NCBI RefSeq assembly: GCF_024449025.1
Contig: NZ_JAHLKM010000007.1
Span: 64,405-128,404 of the forward strand
Length of the DNA: 64,000 nt
Direction: 5' to 3'
Origin: Natronomonas aquatica
GTDB lineage: Archaea; Halobacteriota; Halobacteria; Halobacteriales; Haloarculaceae
Shown here: in pieces, positions 19,380-29,128 of the stretch
Numbering within the stretch: the first letter of the stretch is position 1
Layout: each line of letters starts with the position of its first letter
The notes under the pieces: generated by a model
Databases searched by the model: none
What the model saw: the letters and a program-made list of their open reading frames with translations, nothing else
Told to the model about the DNA's origin: nothing
Position numbers and translations under genes: made by a program

Positions 19380-19635
19380 GGGTGACACATAGCTCTATCA
19401 ATGGTCAATCATTATAATATTTTTGGTCAGTATTTAACGAAGCGTATTAATATAGTGATACACTGAAACCGTCGAGCGTTTGTGGGTTTGTATCGGGGCT
19501 TTCGGACGGAAGCCGAACACGATGCTGGGTTAAAAATGAGCCGCTTTCGGCGTCCGGAACCGTATATCGTCAATCGGACGACGACAGTGTGGATCGGTTA
19601 CGTCTCGGTTCGATGACTCCCAAACGACCGTGTGT

Positions 19636-20769
19636 TCAATCGAGCCGGAGTTCTTCGACGACGCTCTCGTCGAGTTCGATCCCGAGCCCTGGTGTGTCGG
19701 GCGGTGAAATGGTGCCGTCATCATCGAGGCTGAACTCGTCTTGGTTCGCGACGTACGGACTCGCCATGTACTCGCCCGGGTCGTCGACCTCGTCGTCGTA
19801 GACGGCGAACTCGATGAGATCACAGGCGGAACTGGCGACACAGACGTGAAGGCTCGCGGCGTAATTGACGAGCGGCCCGAACGCGTGCGGGACGAAGCGT
19901 TTGTCGAACGCTTCCGCCAGCGTGGCCACCCGACTACCGGCCGTTACGCCACCGCAGAGATAGAGCGCGGGTTGATACACCTCAAGCGCGTCCGCCCGGA
20001 GATGATCGACAGCCGGGTAGTGGGGATAATGGGATTGATACGCCGCGATCGGAACGTCGACTCGACGGTTGAGTTCGGCTTGCCCGTCGATATCGGTGTG
20101 TGAGATCGGTTCCTCGAACCACTCCATTTCGAGTTCGTCGGCGGTCCGTGCCAGTCGAAGCGCCTGTGAAAAGCTGTAGGACGTGTTCGCGTCCATCGCC
20201 AAGCCGAACCCCGACGGGAGCGATTCTCCGACCGTCCGGATCCGTTCCCGGTCGGTCTCGACGCCGGCACCGACGGTGATCTTCATCGAATCGAACCCGG
20301 ATTCGGCGAGCCACGCGCCGTCCTCGACGAGTTCCTCGACCGGCTTCCGGTGTGGGAACGTCGCGTACGCGGCCACGTCGTTCGTGGCCCCGCCGAGCAG
20401 TTCATACAGCGGTCTCTCCGCGTTCTTTCCGACGATGTCCCAGAGGGCCTCGTCGATAGCCGACAGCGGTTTGAACGCCCCGGAACGTTTCACATGCTGA
20501 TAGAGGTCGTCCCAGCGTTGCTTCACGTCGAGTGGATCCTCCTCGAGGAGATGCCGTTCGAGCGATCGGACCCCCTGTGCGGCGAACTTCGCCTCCCTCC
20601 CGGAGGGATCGTACGTGAGTGTCTCACCCAAACCGGTGATCCCCGCGTCCGTATGTACTTTCACGAGCACCGGCAGCACGGCGACCGATTGTTCTTTCTT
20701 CCCCGTTTTCATCTGGATCGTATCGACGGGGCTCTCTAGGGGGATAGCCTCGACTCCTGTTATCCTCAT
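19636..20769 (-). CDS. Enolase-superfamily (mandelate racemase/muconate lactonizing) protein
   Basis: A 377-residue protein with the N-terminal capping domain and TIM barrel of the mandelate racemase group. Seen are GFDSMKITVG at the K-x-K strand, the first two metal ligands in LAMDANTSYS and EWFEEPI, and a His in VPHAFGP. Two positions deviate: the second lysine is Thr (MKIT), and the usual third ligand, a Glu after the sixth strand, reads AYQSHY. A changed or lost activity is possible. A TATA element (atttataaaa, about 20789-20798) lies near -27, so the transcript is likely leaderless. It sits upstream of the tct operon on the same strand and probably handles the same sugar acid or carboxylate. 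Confidence 0.85.
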   Translation of the reverse strand: MRITGVEAIPLESPVDTIQMKTGKKEQSVAVLPVLVKVHTDAGITGLGETLTYDPSGREAKFAAQGVRSLERHLLEEDPLDVKQRWDDLYQHVKRSGAFKPLSAIDEALWDIVGKNAERPLYELLGGATNDVAAYATFPHRKPVEELVEDGAWLAESGFDSMKITVGAGVETDRERIRTVGESLPSGFGLAMDANTSYSFSQALRLARTADELEMEWFEEPISHTDIDGQAELNRRVDVPIAAYQSHYPHYPAVDHLRADALEVYQPALYLCGGVTAGSRVATLAEAFDKRFVPHAFGPLVNYAASLHVCVASSACDLIEFAVYDDEVDDPGEYMASPYVANQDEFSLDDDGTISPPDTPGLGIELDESVVEELRLD

Positions 20770-21300
20770 ATCTTACAACGCGTGTATATCATTTATAAAA
20801 ATTGTGTGGATTAGTGCGTTGTCGCACTACCGCTTTCCACAGCGCAACCGGACTGAGTCGATCCGCGACGCGGCCCTTCCCCGGCTGTAAGGCGAACCTG
20901 CGAACGTTCCCCTTTTAGGTAGATTCGATGATCCGGTCCACCCCCCATGCGGGCGAGCACGACCGTACCCGGGTCACCACAAAGTTTGAGTGAGTAGCGA
21001 GTCGACACCTCTAGTGGAGCCGAGAAGTACTTCGTCACTGGGTGCCGCGCCAAACTCCAGACAACCAACGTTGCCACCGTTGCCGCTTTTCGGCTCCGAC
21101 CCTGCTCTCGAAGCCGGGAGGGGAACTCTATATCCACGGTCCGCTTTCCCCGTCTCCCGGCTTCGGCTCTTTCGTTACGGTTCCAGCACGATACCGACGC
21201 GGACGGAACGAGGTCACGGGGCTTATTACGGGGACGTCGAGAACCGCCCTTCGGGAGCCACAGACCTCCGCGAGAATTCGAAACCCGATCGGCCCGCATC
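20770..21300. other. Intergenic region without recognised gene
   Basis: About 530 bases are GC-rich except for the promoter part next to 20770. Overlapping open frames exist on both strands, but none has a recognisable motif or typical acidic haloarchaeal composition. It could be the remains of a decayed element. I see no structural RNA here. Confidence 0.45.
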
Positions 21301-22032
21301 TCAAGCCACGGACGCTGTGCGATCGAACGTGCTCCCGCTCTTCCGTGAGTCGATCGTTTCACACGTCTTTGCGATAGCGGAGAGAACCGGATACGCTGTT
21401 TCGAGATCGTGATAGAGGTATTCGTTGAGTATGTATCCTCGGTCGTCCTCCCGGGCCTCCCGTTTCACCCGATGGATGTGCCGTTGGCGCTCTTCGAGGA
21501 GGTCGTTACACCGCTGTTCTAGTGTATCGTACGCTTCCCAGATGTCGAGTACGTCCTCGATGGTGTGTTGTCTCGGGGAACACGCCGGCAGTTCCCGGAT
21601 CTTCGAGCGGATATCCATCAGTTCACTCAACATCGTCTCGAGGGATTCCTGTTCCTGATCCAGTTCCGAGCGGAACCGCTCCCGTCGTTCGATAGCCGCG
21701 TTCGTCGCTATCAGAAGGTCACGTTTCCGTTTCTGCGTCAGGGGAGCGTTAGACAACAGTGTCTCCGCCAACGATGGGGATAGCTCCTCTTCGAGGCTCT
21801 CTTTGAGTGTCTCGTCGTACGCCGTTTCGAAATCCGGCGTCTCCATCACCGTCTCGCGGTAGATGTCGACGAGATCTGTGGCGGTTCCCGATGGCGTGTC
21901 GGCCTCGTCTGCCGTCGCACGACTGACTGCCGTACGGAACGTCCGGAAACGACACTGCTCGGCGGAGAGTAACGAACGCTCGCGTTCCACTCGCCTGATG
22001 GCCTTCTCGATGATCTCCGTTTCTATGGTCAT
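21301..22032 (-). CDS. DUF7260-like haloarchaeal coiled-coil protein
   Basis: A 243-residue, mostly helical, highly charged protein without transmembrane segments. I recognise it as resembling the haloarchaeal DUF7260 family, whose function is unknown. Long stretches of alternating Glu/Arg/Leu (for example around residues 120-160) suggest coiled coil, and a cysteine lies near residue 152 in LPACSPRQ. It is monocistronic, divergent from the 2-hydroxyacid dehydrogenase. No enzymatic motif is seen. Confidence 0.65.
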   Translation of the reverse strand: MTIETEIIEKAIRRVERERSLLSAEQCRFRTFRTAVSRATADEADTPSGTATDLVDIYRETVMETPDFETAYDETLKESLEEELSPSLAETLLSNAPLTQKRKRDLLIATNAAIERRERFRSELDQEQESLETMLSELMDIRSKIRELPACSPRQHTIEDVLDIWEAYDTLEQRCNDLLEERQRHIHRVKREAREDDRGYILNEYLYHDLETAYPVLSAIAKTCETIDSRKSGSTFDRTASVA

Positions 22033-22168
22033 AGCTAGATGCTTACCGCTGGCGCTGCTTCCCGTGTACGTTATATGTGCTACTGCTTAACATTACTCAT
22101 GAAATTGGCTGATCCACGGAAACACACGAGTCGTAAGATTCAATTCCCGCTCGCCAATCAGCAAGGAC

Positions 22169-23101
22169 ATGGTTTCGGACATCGAGCGGTTATATATACA
22201 CGAATCGGTCGAGAACGTCGTTCCCCCGGAAGATTTTCTCGCCGCCTTCGACGACCTCGAGATACCAAACGAACTCGTCGGCGACGGCGAAACGTACGAG
22301 GACGGCGACGCCGTGGCGACGTACGTCCCCCGTCCGGAATTTCTCGATGCCAGCTGGATCCACTGCATCCGGGCCGGACACGACGCGTTCGACACCCGGG
22401 ACTACGAGAATAGGGGGGTACCGCTCACGAATACCAGTGGTATCCACGGGGCGACGGTCGGTGAACTCGCTATCGGCTATATGCTCTCTCTCTCCCGACT
22501 CGTCCACGTGTACCGCGATCACCAAAACGAAGACGACTGGTATTCCCCCGAGTACGAACGTCCCTTCACCGTCGAGAACGAACAGCTCTGTGTCGTCGGT
22601 CTAGGGACGCTCGGTACTGGAATCGCCAAACGCGCCGACGCGCTGGGGATGGACGTAGTCGGCGTTCGTCGGAGACAGGAGGCGGTCCCCGGCGTCCCGG
22701 AAGTGTATCCGCCGGACAAACTCGGGGACGCCATCGCGGAGGCTCGCTTCGTCGCGCTCACCGTTCCGCACACACCGGAAACGGAGAGCATGATAAGCGA
22801 CGGGGAGTTCGAGACGATGCGTGACGACGCATACCTCATCAACGTCGGTCGGGGGCCGGTCGTCGACGAGGCCGCGCTCGTTGAGGCCCTCCGATCGGAA
22901 AACATCGCGGGGGCCGCACTCGATGTTTTCGAGGAGGAACCGTTGCCGGCTGAGTCGCCGCTGTGGGACTTCGAGGACGTCATCATCTCCCCACACAAGG
23001 GATCGGCGACGAACCGCTACCATCTCGACATCGCCGAGGTAGTGAAAGAGAACATCGAGAAGATCAAACACGGAGAGAGCCTCACGAACCGTGTCGCCTA
23101 A
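22169..23101 (+). CDS. D-isomer specific 2-hydroxyacid dehydrogenase
   Basis: A 310-residue NAD(P)-dependent dehydrogenase interconverting 2-oxoacids and D-2-hydroxyacids. The cofactor-binding motif VVGLGTLGTGIAKR sits near residue 140. The catalytic Arg lies in INVGRGPVVDEAAL, the Glu in LDVFEEEPLP and the His in ISPHKGS. It is followed 81 bases later by malate synthase on the same strand. Reduction of glyoxylate or hydroxypyruvate would fit that neighbour, but this is an inference. A second paralogue is found at 35780. Confidence 0.9.
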   Translation: MVSDIERLYIHESVENVVPPEDFLAAFDDLEIPNELVGDGETYEDGDAVATYVPRPEFLDASWIHCIRAGHDAFDTRDYENRGVPLTNTSGIHGATVGELAIGYMLSLSRLVHVYRDHQNEDDWYSPEYERPFTVENEQLCVVGLGTLGTGIAKRADALGMDVVGVRRRQEAVPGVPEVYPPDKLGDAIAEARFVALTVPHTPETESMISDGEFETMRDDAYLINVGRGPVVDEAALVEALRSENIAGAALDVFEEEPLPAESPLWDFEDVIISPHKGSATNRYHLDIAEVVKENIEKIKHGESLTNRVA

Positions 23102-23182
23102 GCGCCCTTCGAGGGTACGGGGTCGGATATCCGAGATGAGCCACATTTAAGCATCCACGCAGAGTGTTTAGGGACGACCGAG

Positions 23183-24493
23183 ATGACCGCAATCGACAAA
23201 CGGACACACGACCGGAAGTTCGTTCGGACGTTCTTTACCACCCCCACGGCCGTCGAGGGTGAAGACGACTCGGCGAAGATGCTCAAAAGCGCCGCCGGGC
23301 TCCGGGGAATGAAGGCCCCGGACGTCTGGGTTCCGGACAACGAGGACGCGACCGCACCGAACATGCGCGAGGAGGGTGCGCGAAACATCATCGACGTCGT
23401 CTCCGAACACGGGGCCGAGTTCCCCGGCGAGATCCACCCCCGCGTCGTCTGGCACCGCGATAGCCCTTCGACACGGTATCAGGGTTTCCAGCGCATGCTC
23501 GAGATCACCGATCCCGACAACGGCGCGGTCGAGCACCTCGATGGCTTCGTTATCCCCGAGGTGGGCGACATCGACGACTGGAAGAAGGCCGACGAGTTCT
23601 TCACTATCATCGAGCACGAACACGGCCTCGAGGAGGGGAGCCTCAAGATGTCGGTCATCGTCGAGAGCGGCGCTTCCGAACTCGCGATGGGGAAGCTCCG
23701 CGATGAGATGGGCAAACCGACCAACAACCTCCAGCGGATGTTCCTGCTCGTCGACGGCGAGGTCGATTACACGAAAGACATGCGCGCGATCACGCCGACC
23801 GGCGGGCTCCCAGAGTGGGCGGAACTGCGGCACAACACGTCCCGGGCGGCCAGCGCCAACGGCCTCATCGCGGTCGACGGCCCCTACGACGACATCCGGG
23901 ACGTCGAGGGCTACCACGAGCGGATGACCGACAACCGATCGAAGGGAATGCTCGGCATCTGGTCTCTGACTCCCGGTCAAGTCGTCGAGGCGAACAAGGC
24001 CCCGCTTCCGCCCCGGGAGGGCTACTGGCTTCTCGATGCCGACGGCCGCGAGGTCGAACTCGACCACGAGGACGGCGTCGAGGTCTACGAGGGGGACCGG
24101 GTCTCGATCGAGGCGACCGCCGACGGGTACGTGCTGTCGGTCGGCAACGACGAACTCGCCGTCGACGAGGCAGAACTCGAGGACGAATTGCTTGATCTGC
24201 TCGATTACGTGCCGAGCCTCGACGACATCGTCGACTCGATGGAGGAGTTCGAGGCGGCCAAGGAAGCCGGCCGAGGGGCGATCGCGATGACCCAATCGGC
24301 GACCGTCGCGATCGACGGCGTCGAGGTCGACGTCAGCCGCGATCGGATGTGGGACGAGGCGACGTATCAGGCGCTACAGACGCCGATCACGCTTTTCCAG
24401 GACGTCTACGGGAACCGTCCCGATCAACACGACGACCTCGCGGACCTGTACGGCGAGAACGTTCTCGAACGCGCGATGGACGTCGGCAACTGA
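23183..24493 (+). CDS. aceB: Malate synthase, haloarchaeal type
   Basis: A 436-residue enzyme condensing glyoxylate and acetyl-CoA to malate. It belongs to the short haloarchaeal isoform (about 430 residues), distinct from bacterial A and G forms, and is related to the citrate lyase beta fold. The N-terminus (RKFVRTFFTTPTAVEGEDD), VWVPDNEDAT and HPRVVWHR are characteristic. An accessory C-terminal domain extends from about residue 280. A TATA element (catttaagc, about 23144-23152) precedes the start. The partner isocitrate lyase gene is not in this window. It serves acetate or fatty-acid growth through the glyoxylate bypass. Confidence 0.92.
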   Translation: MTAIDKRTHDRKFVRTFFTTPTAVEGEDDSAKMLKSAAGLRGMKAPDVWVPDNEDATAPNMREEGARNIIDVVSEHGAEFPGEIHPRVVWHRDSPSTRYQGFQRMLEITDPDNGAVEHLDGFVIPEVGDIDDWKKADEFFTIIEHEHGLEEGSLKMSVIVESGASELAMGKLRDEMGKPTNNLQRMFLLVDGEVDYTKDMRAITPTGGLPEWAELRHNTSRAASANGLIAVDGPYDDIRDVEGYHERMTDNRSKGMLGIWSLTPGQVVEANKAPLPPREGYWLLDADGREVELDHEDGVEVYEGDRVSIEATADGYVLSVGNDELAVDEAELEDELLDLLDYVPSLDDIVDSMEEFEAAKEAGRGAIAMTQSATVAIDGVEVDVSRDRMWDEATYQALQTPITLFQDVYGNRPDQHDDLADLYGENVLERAMDVGN

Positions 24494-25458
24494 TAGACCG
24501 TCGGCGCCTGTTCTTCTCGCGCGGCGGGTCGAGAATCCTTGCTGACAGGGATACCGATCTTCCCCGGTAGTTGCTATCCTCGACTCAGGGAGTCCGGTAC
24601 TCGCCGGTCGCCCGGCCCTAAACACGATGTCACGGGTAGCAGTTATATCAATACTCTGTTATTTCCTAATAATATAGAATTTATAACATAGTCATATAAT
24701 TAATATATTAGACAGCTAGAACCGTCGTGACACCCTTGGTGTCGTGAACGGTAACGGACCGACGGTTCCTCGGATAGTCGGGCGTCGTCCGATGGCGGTG
24801 TGGCGTCCCGAGCGGTGGAGTACCGGTTACGATAGGGCCTGTTCTCGGCGGCTATGTGTCGCGTAAATGTATCTAGCAGACGTATAATGGGCTGCAGCAC
24901 TGTTCTAGATACACCTTCCCGCTGTTTGCACTTGTTTCGTCTCCCCGAAAGGAAAATTCTTCAAGAAGATGTTCGTAAATACTTATTTAGAGAAATAGAG
25001 TTGATATTATTTGGCGCTAAATCAAAAATATTGGAGAATTATTTGATGATCCTCGGATAGCTTGGGTGCTCGGGCTTCTATAGATGTGTCTAGACTTGAG
25101 ACGGGATTCGTGGAACGGTTATCCGGAATCGCTCCTGTTTCGTCACACCGCGGTCAGTTACGAGCCCGGCGTTGATAGTTCGCGTCGTGACTGGAGTTAT
25201 ACTATATCACTTAGATAAATACATATATTATAAAAATATATAAATTATATAAAATTGGTAATTATACGAATCTGATATTGAATATTGAGATTCGTCCTCG
25301 GCTCGGATGTCACTCCTACCGGAACCTCTGACCCCCTCCTCACTTCCCGTCTTCCGTCGAGGCAGTCGCTTTCGAACATAAAACACTCAAAAGGAACCGA
25401 GTTATCTATCTGGGATCAGCACGCTCTCCTGGGAGTCGGGAGAAACGTCTCAAGTGAC
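24494..25458. other. AT-rich gene-free region
   Basis: Nearly 1 kb without a convincing gene. Two very AT-rich blocks (about 24640-24715 and 25195-25285) flank a mixed stretch that includes a small inverted repeat (GACACC, CTT, GGTGTC at 24729-24743). The short frames lack the acidic bias of haloarchaeal proteins. It may be a remnant of mobile DNA, but I see no transposase fragment. Confidence 0.5.
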
Positions 25459-26607
25459 TTAAGTCCGCGTAGATCCGTCGACGTCGTCTAGGAACTCACG
25501 GAGAAGCTCGAGGACGCGTTCCGGTGCTTCCTGTTGTACCCAGTGGCCGGCACCTTCGACGAGAATACAGCGACGCATGTCGGTACAGACCGTCTCTTGC
25601 ATCCGTTCGAAGACACCGGGGTTCTGATAGACGCCCCAGTCGTTTCGGCCCGCGATAAACACCGACGGCACGTCGAGGGTCCGATCGGCGAACACCTGGA
25701 GATCGCGTTGATACCGCGGATTCGTCATGCACCGATACCACTGAAGTCCGCCCTGAAAGCCCGTCCGTTTGTATTCGGTGCTATATACGCCGAGTTCTTC
25801 CTCGGTGAGCCACTGACACGATTGGATCTGCTCCTCGGAGGGCATATACGGAGCCACGGTCTCTGCCATCCCTTTGTGCCGATCCATGACGTAATACGTC
25901 GGCAGGTTCGCCAGCTGGTCGGCACTCCAGCCGTCTAGCGGTCGTGGGTCGTTCCCTTCCCAGTCGGCGCTTTTGTAATGATAGTACGCCCGCAGGAAAT
26001 CGTGAACGCCCTGAGGGCAGTTCAACATGTCGTGGTTGGCCGTGCGCGTCGAGTAATACCACTGATAGTGCTTGCGGGGCCGTGAGAGCCGCCCGAGATC
26101 CTTGTTTATTTTCTCGATATCTGTTTCGGTCTCGGACGACAGCTCGGGGGGGCCGCCGAACGGCGCGCTCATGAGTGCTGCTGCCCGAAACACGTCGGGC
26201 CGGAGCAACGAACACCAGGCGGCAACGGGAGATCCCGAATCGTGGCCGATCACGGCGGCGACGGAGTCCCGCCCCAGGGCATCGACGAGTCCGAGGACAT
26301 CCCGGACCCGATTCATCATCCGGAACGAGGCGAGATCCCCATCGTAGGATCCGTCCCATCCGGTCGTGCGACCGAACCCGCGTTGATCCGGGGCAACGAC
26401 GTGGTAGCCGGCCTCCGCTAACGGTACGATGACTTTCCGCCAGCTATAGGCCATCTCCGGGAACCCATGCAGGAGTACCACGCATGGTCTGTCCGGATCA
26501 GCCCCCGCTTCCAGGACGTGCATCCGCAACCCGTTCACGTCGGGCACGAACCGCGCTCTGATTTCTGTCGACAGCGTATCCGTTCCGTACCCGGCATCTG
26601 GTTTCAT
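25459..26607 (-). CDS. Alpha/beta hydrolase, epoxide hydrolase-like
   Basis: A 382-residue alpha/beta hydrolase. The oxyanion motif LLHGFPEMAYSWR and the nucleophile elbow VIGHDSGSPVAAW show an Asp nucleophile, as in epoxide hydrolases and haloalkane dehalogenases. The catalytic His is in VEGAGHWVQQEAP near the C-terminus. The length exceeds a minimal hydrolase because of a large cap domain (about 150-290). The neighbours on both sides are unrelated, and the promoter lies in the interval before 26607. The natural substrate is unknown. Confidence 0.87.
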   Translation of the reverse strand: MKPDAGYGTDTLSTEIRARFVPDVNGLRMHVLEAGADPDRPCVVLLHGFPEMAYSWRKVIVPLAEAGYHVVAPDQRGFGRTTGWDGSYDGDLASFRMMNRVRDVLGLVDALGRDSVAAVIGHDSGSPVAAWCSLLRPDVFRAAALMSAPFGGPPELSSETETDIEKINKDLGRLSRPRKHYQWYYSTRTANHDMLNCPQGVHDFLRAYYHYKSADWEGNDPRPLDGWSADQLANLPTYYVMDRHKGMAETVAPYMPSEEQIQSCQWLTEEELGVYSTEYKRTGFQGGLQWYRCMTNPRYQRDLQVFADRTLDVPSVFIAGRNDWGVYQNPGVFERMQETVCTDMRRCILVEGAGHWVQQEAPERVLELLREFLDDVDGSTRT

Positions 26608-26732
26608 GACACACCCTACCGGAAGTCACCCAATAAGCCTTCGGCCCCTTCCGTTCGTCTCCCACTCTTCCCGGTATAGGAGTCCGCCCGCTCCGGTCTC
26701 GACCCGTCGTGTCTCGACACGTGGTCGATGCT

Positions 26733-27089
26733 CTAGAACGTGATGACCTCGTAACCGTCGTCGACTAGCGAGCGGATACTCGGGTGTCCATCGTGGTCGT
26801 CCAGAACCCTCACGCCGGCGTCGGCGACCGCGTCCTCGACTCCGAACGCCCCCGAACAGTAGTCACAGACGGACGTGTCCTCCCGGACCGTCCGATAGAG
26901 TTCGTGATGGTCGCTGTCCTCGTCTTCGAGTTCGGGGACCCACTGTGTTCCGGCCCCGTCGAAGATCAACTCGATCTCGTCGCCGTCGGTTTCGGCGAAC
27001 TCCCTTGCGGTCTCGAGTCCGTTCACGAGCCGGCCGAGGTTTTCGTGCCCGTCGGTTCCTGCGAGGATAACAACTGCTGCTTTCGCCAT
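26733..27089 (-). CDS. DsrE family protein
   Basis: A 118-residue protein with the DsrE/YchN fold: MAKAAVVILAGTDGHENLGR begins the first beta-alpha unit, and a short motif CDYCSGAFG lies near residue 75. Some DsrE proteins relay sulfur through a cysteine; here two cysteines lie in CDYC. The start at 27089 matches the family, whereas upstream in-frame ATGs add unrelated residues. The function is not known in haloarchaea. Confidence 0.8.
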   Translation of the reverse strand: MAKAAVVILAGTDGHENLGRLVNGLETAREFAETDGDEIELIFDGAGTQWVPELEDEDSDHHELYRTVREDTSVCDYCSGAFGVEDAVADAGVRVLDDHDGHPSIRSLVDDGYEVITF

Positions 27090-27355
27090 TACGTCGCTCC
27101 GTAGGATAGCCGGGGTCATACCGCGTTTGCTGACGTGTAGTAAGGGTGCGCTCACGGCGAAGGTTTATATACAAACTCTACCCGGTCACCGGGTCCGCCA
27201 CTGCCGTCAAACCGGATAAAAACGTACCGCGCCCGCGCAGTCGTATATCGAACCGATCGAGGGGAGTGTGCGTTCCCCAGGTGTCTTCGGTTGTCTCTGA
27301 GGTACACATCGGGTACACTCTTTTATTCTTTCGCCGGCACACTCCGTTCAGTACG

Positions 27356-28219
27356 ATGTCTTCCGAATCCTTCGATCTCGCTGAACCGGAGCTGACAGCC
27401 GAGGACCTGCTCGTGCTCGACGATCCCCACTTCGAACCGGACAGCGTCGCCGTCGTCACCGGGGCCGCATCAGGGATCGGACAGGCGACCGCCATCGCGC
27501 TGGCAGCCAACGGCCTCACCGTCGTCGGGGCCGATATCGACGAGGAGGGCCTCGAGAAGACGGTCGACCTCGCGGGGGCCGTCGACGCTTCCGGCGACGT
27601 TCGGCCGGTTCCGACCGACCTCACCGACGATGGGGACGTCGAGGCGATGATCGAGGCCGCCGCCGAGGCGGGCGAGCTCCGCTATGTCGCGAACATCGCA
27701 GGCATGCAGCACATCGCCTCGCTCCCCGAATTCCCGACCGAAAAGTACGACCTTCTCCTGGACGTCATGCTGCGGGCGCCGTTTCTCGTCGCCAAGTTCG
27801 CGATGCCCCACATCCGTGCGACCGACGACGGGGTCGGCGCTATCGGCAACATGTCTTCGGTTCACGGCCACTACGCGACCCAGGACAAGCCGGCCTACAT
27901 CACGGCGAAACACGGACTCGCGGGACTCACCCGGTCGATCGCCGCCGAGGGGGAGGGAACGCTGCGGGGCTTTTCGGTCAGCGTCGGCTACGTCCTGACG
28001 CCGCTGATGGTGAATCAGATCGAAGACACCGCCGCCGAACGCGGGATCTCCGAACGCGAGGTCGTCGAGGACGTGATGCTGGGCCAGGCCCGAACCAAGG
28101 AGATGATGACGCCCGCCGAGGTCGCGAACCTCTTCGTGTTCGGCTTCTCCAGGCACGGCAAACACCTCAACGGTGGCGATCTGCTGTGGGACGGCGGATA
28201 CACCACGACTTATGAGTGA
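27356..28219 (+). CDS. Short-chain dehydrogenase/reductase (3-hydroxybutyrate dehydrogenase-like)
   Basis: A 287-residue SDR. The Rossmann motif TGAASGIG and the catalytic Ser and Tyr-Lys in MSSVHGHY and YITAKHG are present, and the C-terminal GGDLLWDGGY is typical. The overall pattern resembles 3-hydroxybutyrate dehydrogenases, but the substrate is an inference. About 35 residues precede the fold, an acidic extension. The ATG at 27356 follows a TATA element (cttttattc, about 27319-27327) near -27; the much longer upstream frame is not credible. Confidence 0.85.
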   Translation: MSSESFDLAEPELTAEDLLVLDDPHFEPDSVAVVTGAASGIGQATAIALAANGLTVVGADIDEEGLEKTVDLAGAVDASGDVRPVPTDLTDDGDVEAMIEAAAEAGELRYVANIAGMQHIASLPEFPTEKYDLLLDVMLRAPFLVAKFAMPHIRATDDGVGAIGNMSSVHGHYATQDKPAYITAKHGLAGLTRSIAAEGEGTLRGFSVSVGYVLTPLMVNQIEDTAAERGISEREVVEDVMLGQARTKEMMTPAEVANLFVFGFSRHGKHLNGGDLLWDGGYTTTYE

Positions 28220-28412
28220 CGATACAACCGACGGAGACGATCCGAACGTAGGTATCTGATCGTCCCGTATCGGGTTGTCTCTGTTCAAAGACTGTCTCGT
28301 GGTCAGTTCATACTATATAAATTTACTGGCCGATATTCACGTTCTGAACAGCCGATTCGCGTTCTGAAACCGCTGAACCTTTATTATACTCTACGGGGTC
28401 CTTGGGGGAGAT

Positions 28413-28913
28413 ATGAAGCAAATGAAGTCTCCGACCGAGATCGGCACCGAAACGAGCAGTGAGTCGATTTCCATCGAGCGGCTCCGCGAGGAACTGGAGG
28501 GGACGGGACGGTCCGACGCGTCCGGAACGGTCGTCTCCGAAACCGTGGCAGAGGTCGAGGCCTCGCTTTTCGGCGAGGAGGCGTTCTCCTACGACGAGGC
28601 CCACATCAAGTCATCGCTGGACGAACTCCTGGTCGCGCTGGTCGCGCTTCGGGATTCCGACACCCACGGCAAGCAACTGCTGGACGATCTCGGCGAGGAG
28701 TTCGACACCATGCTCAGCCCCGGTACGGTCTACCCGCGCCTACACGAACTCTGTGACGAGGGGGTCTTGGACCAGCGCGAACTGGTCAAGACGAAAGAGT
28801 ACATCCTCGACGACGCCGACGACGCCCGCTCGGAGATCGCGGCCGCGGCCCGCCAGCACCTCGCGCTCGGGATGGTGTTCCGGGCCGCCCTCGAAGAGGG
28901 CGACTTCGAGTAA
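28413..28913 (+). CDS. PadR-type helix-turn-helix regulator
   Basis: A 166-residue regulator. The C-terminal half is a PadR-like winged helix: DTHGKQLLDDLGEEF then SPGTVYPRLHELCDEGVL, with a wing ending KEYILDDA. An acidic N-terminal tail of about 60 residues precedes it. PadR proteins are usually repressors responding to small molecules or stress. A TATA element (ttattatac, 28381-28389) lies near -27 of the ATG at 28413; an inner ATG three codons on is also possible. The targets are unknown. Confidence 0.82.
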   Translation: MKQMKSPTEIGTETSSESISIERLREELEGTGRSDASGTVVSETVAEVEASLFGEEAFSYDEAHIKSSLDELLVALVALRDSDTHGKQLLDDLGEEFDTMLSPGTVYPRLHELCDEGVLDQRELVKTKEYILDDADDARSEIAAAARQHLALGMVFRAALEEGDFE

Positions 28914-28990
28914 CTCGATCGGGCTATTCTGTCGGCTATGATTTCGTGCAGCTATCGCGCGAGCCACGAATATCTCGAGATCGCGATTGC

Positions 28991-29014
28991 CGTCTCCGTC
29001 TCCGTCTCCGTCTC
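28991..29014. repeat. Four copies of hexamer cgtctc
   Basis: Four perfect head-to-tail hexamers lie in the gap between the PadR regulator and the aroA 3' end. It is a short microsatellite with no evident role. Confidence 0.7.
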
Positions 29015-29128
29015 TGAATCGACGGCGATACCCTCGTCTCCCGACGCTACGATCGAAACCGACCGCCGTAATCCGGGCTTTCGCGTCCCTGCCAGATGGG
29101 TTTCCCGAGCGGTAGTGACTCAGGTCGA

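Noticed and set aside
20811..21362. Open frame of 183 residues on the minus strand (and overlapping plus-strand frames)
   Set aside because: Basic, low-complexity composition unlike haloarchaeal proteins. It overlaps the 3' end of the DUF7260-like gene in another frame. No motif or promoter fits.
24854..25060. 68-residue frame in the AT-rich gap after malate synthase
   Set aside because: No acidic bias, no motif, no promoter at the right spacing; expected by chance in AT-rich DNA.
28991..29014. Possible CRISPR or functional repeat array
   Set aside because: The units are only 6 bases with no spacers. No CRISPR-type repeat-spacer pattern was seen anywhere in the window.
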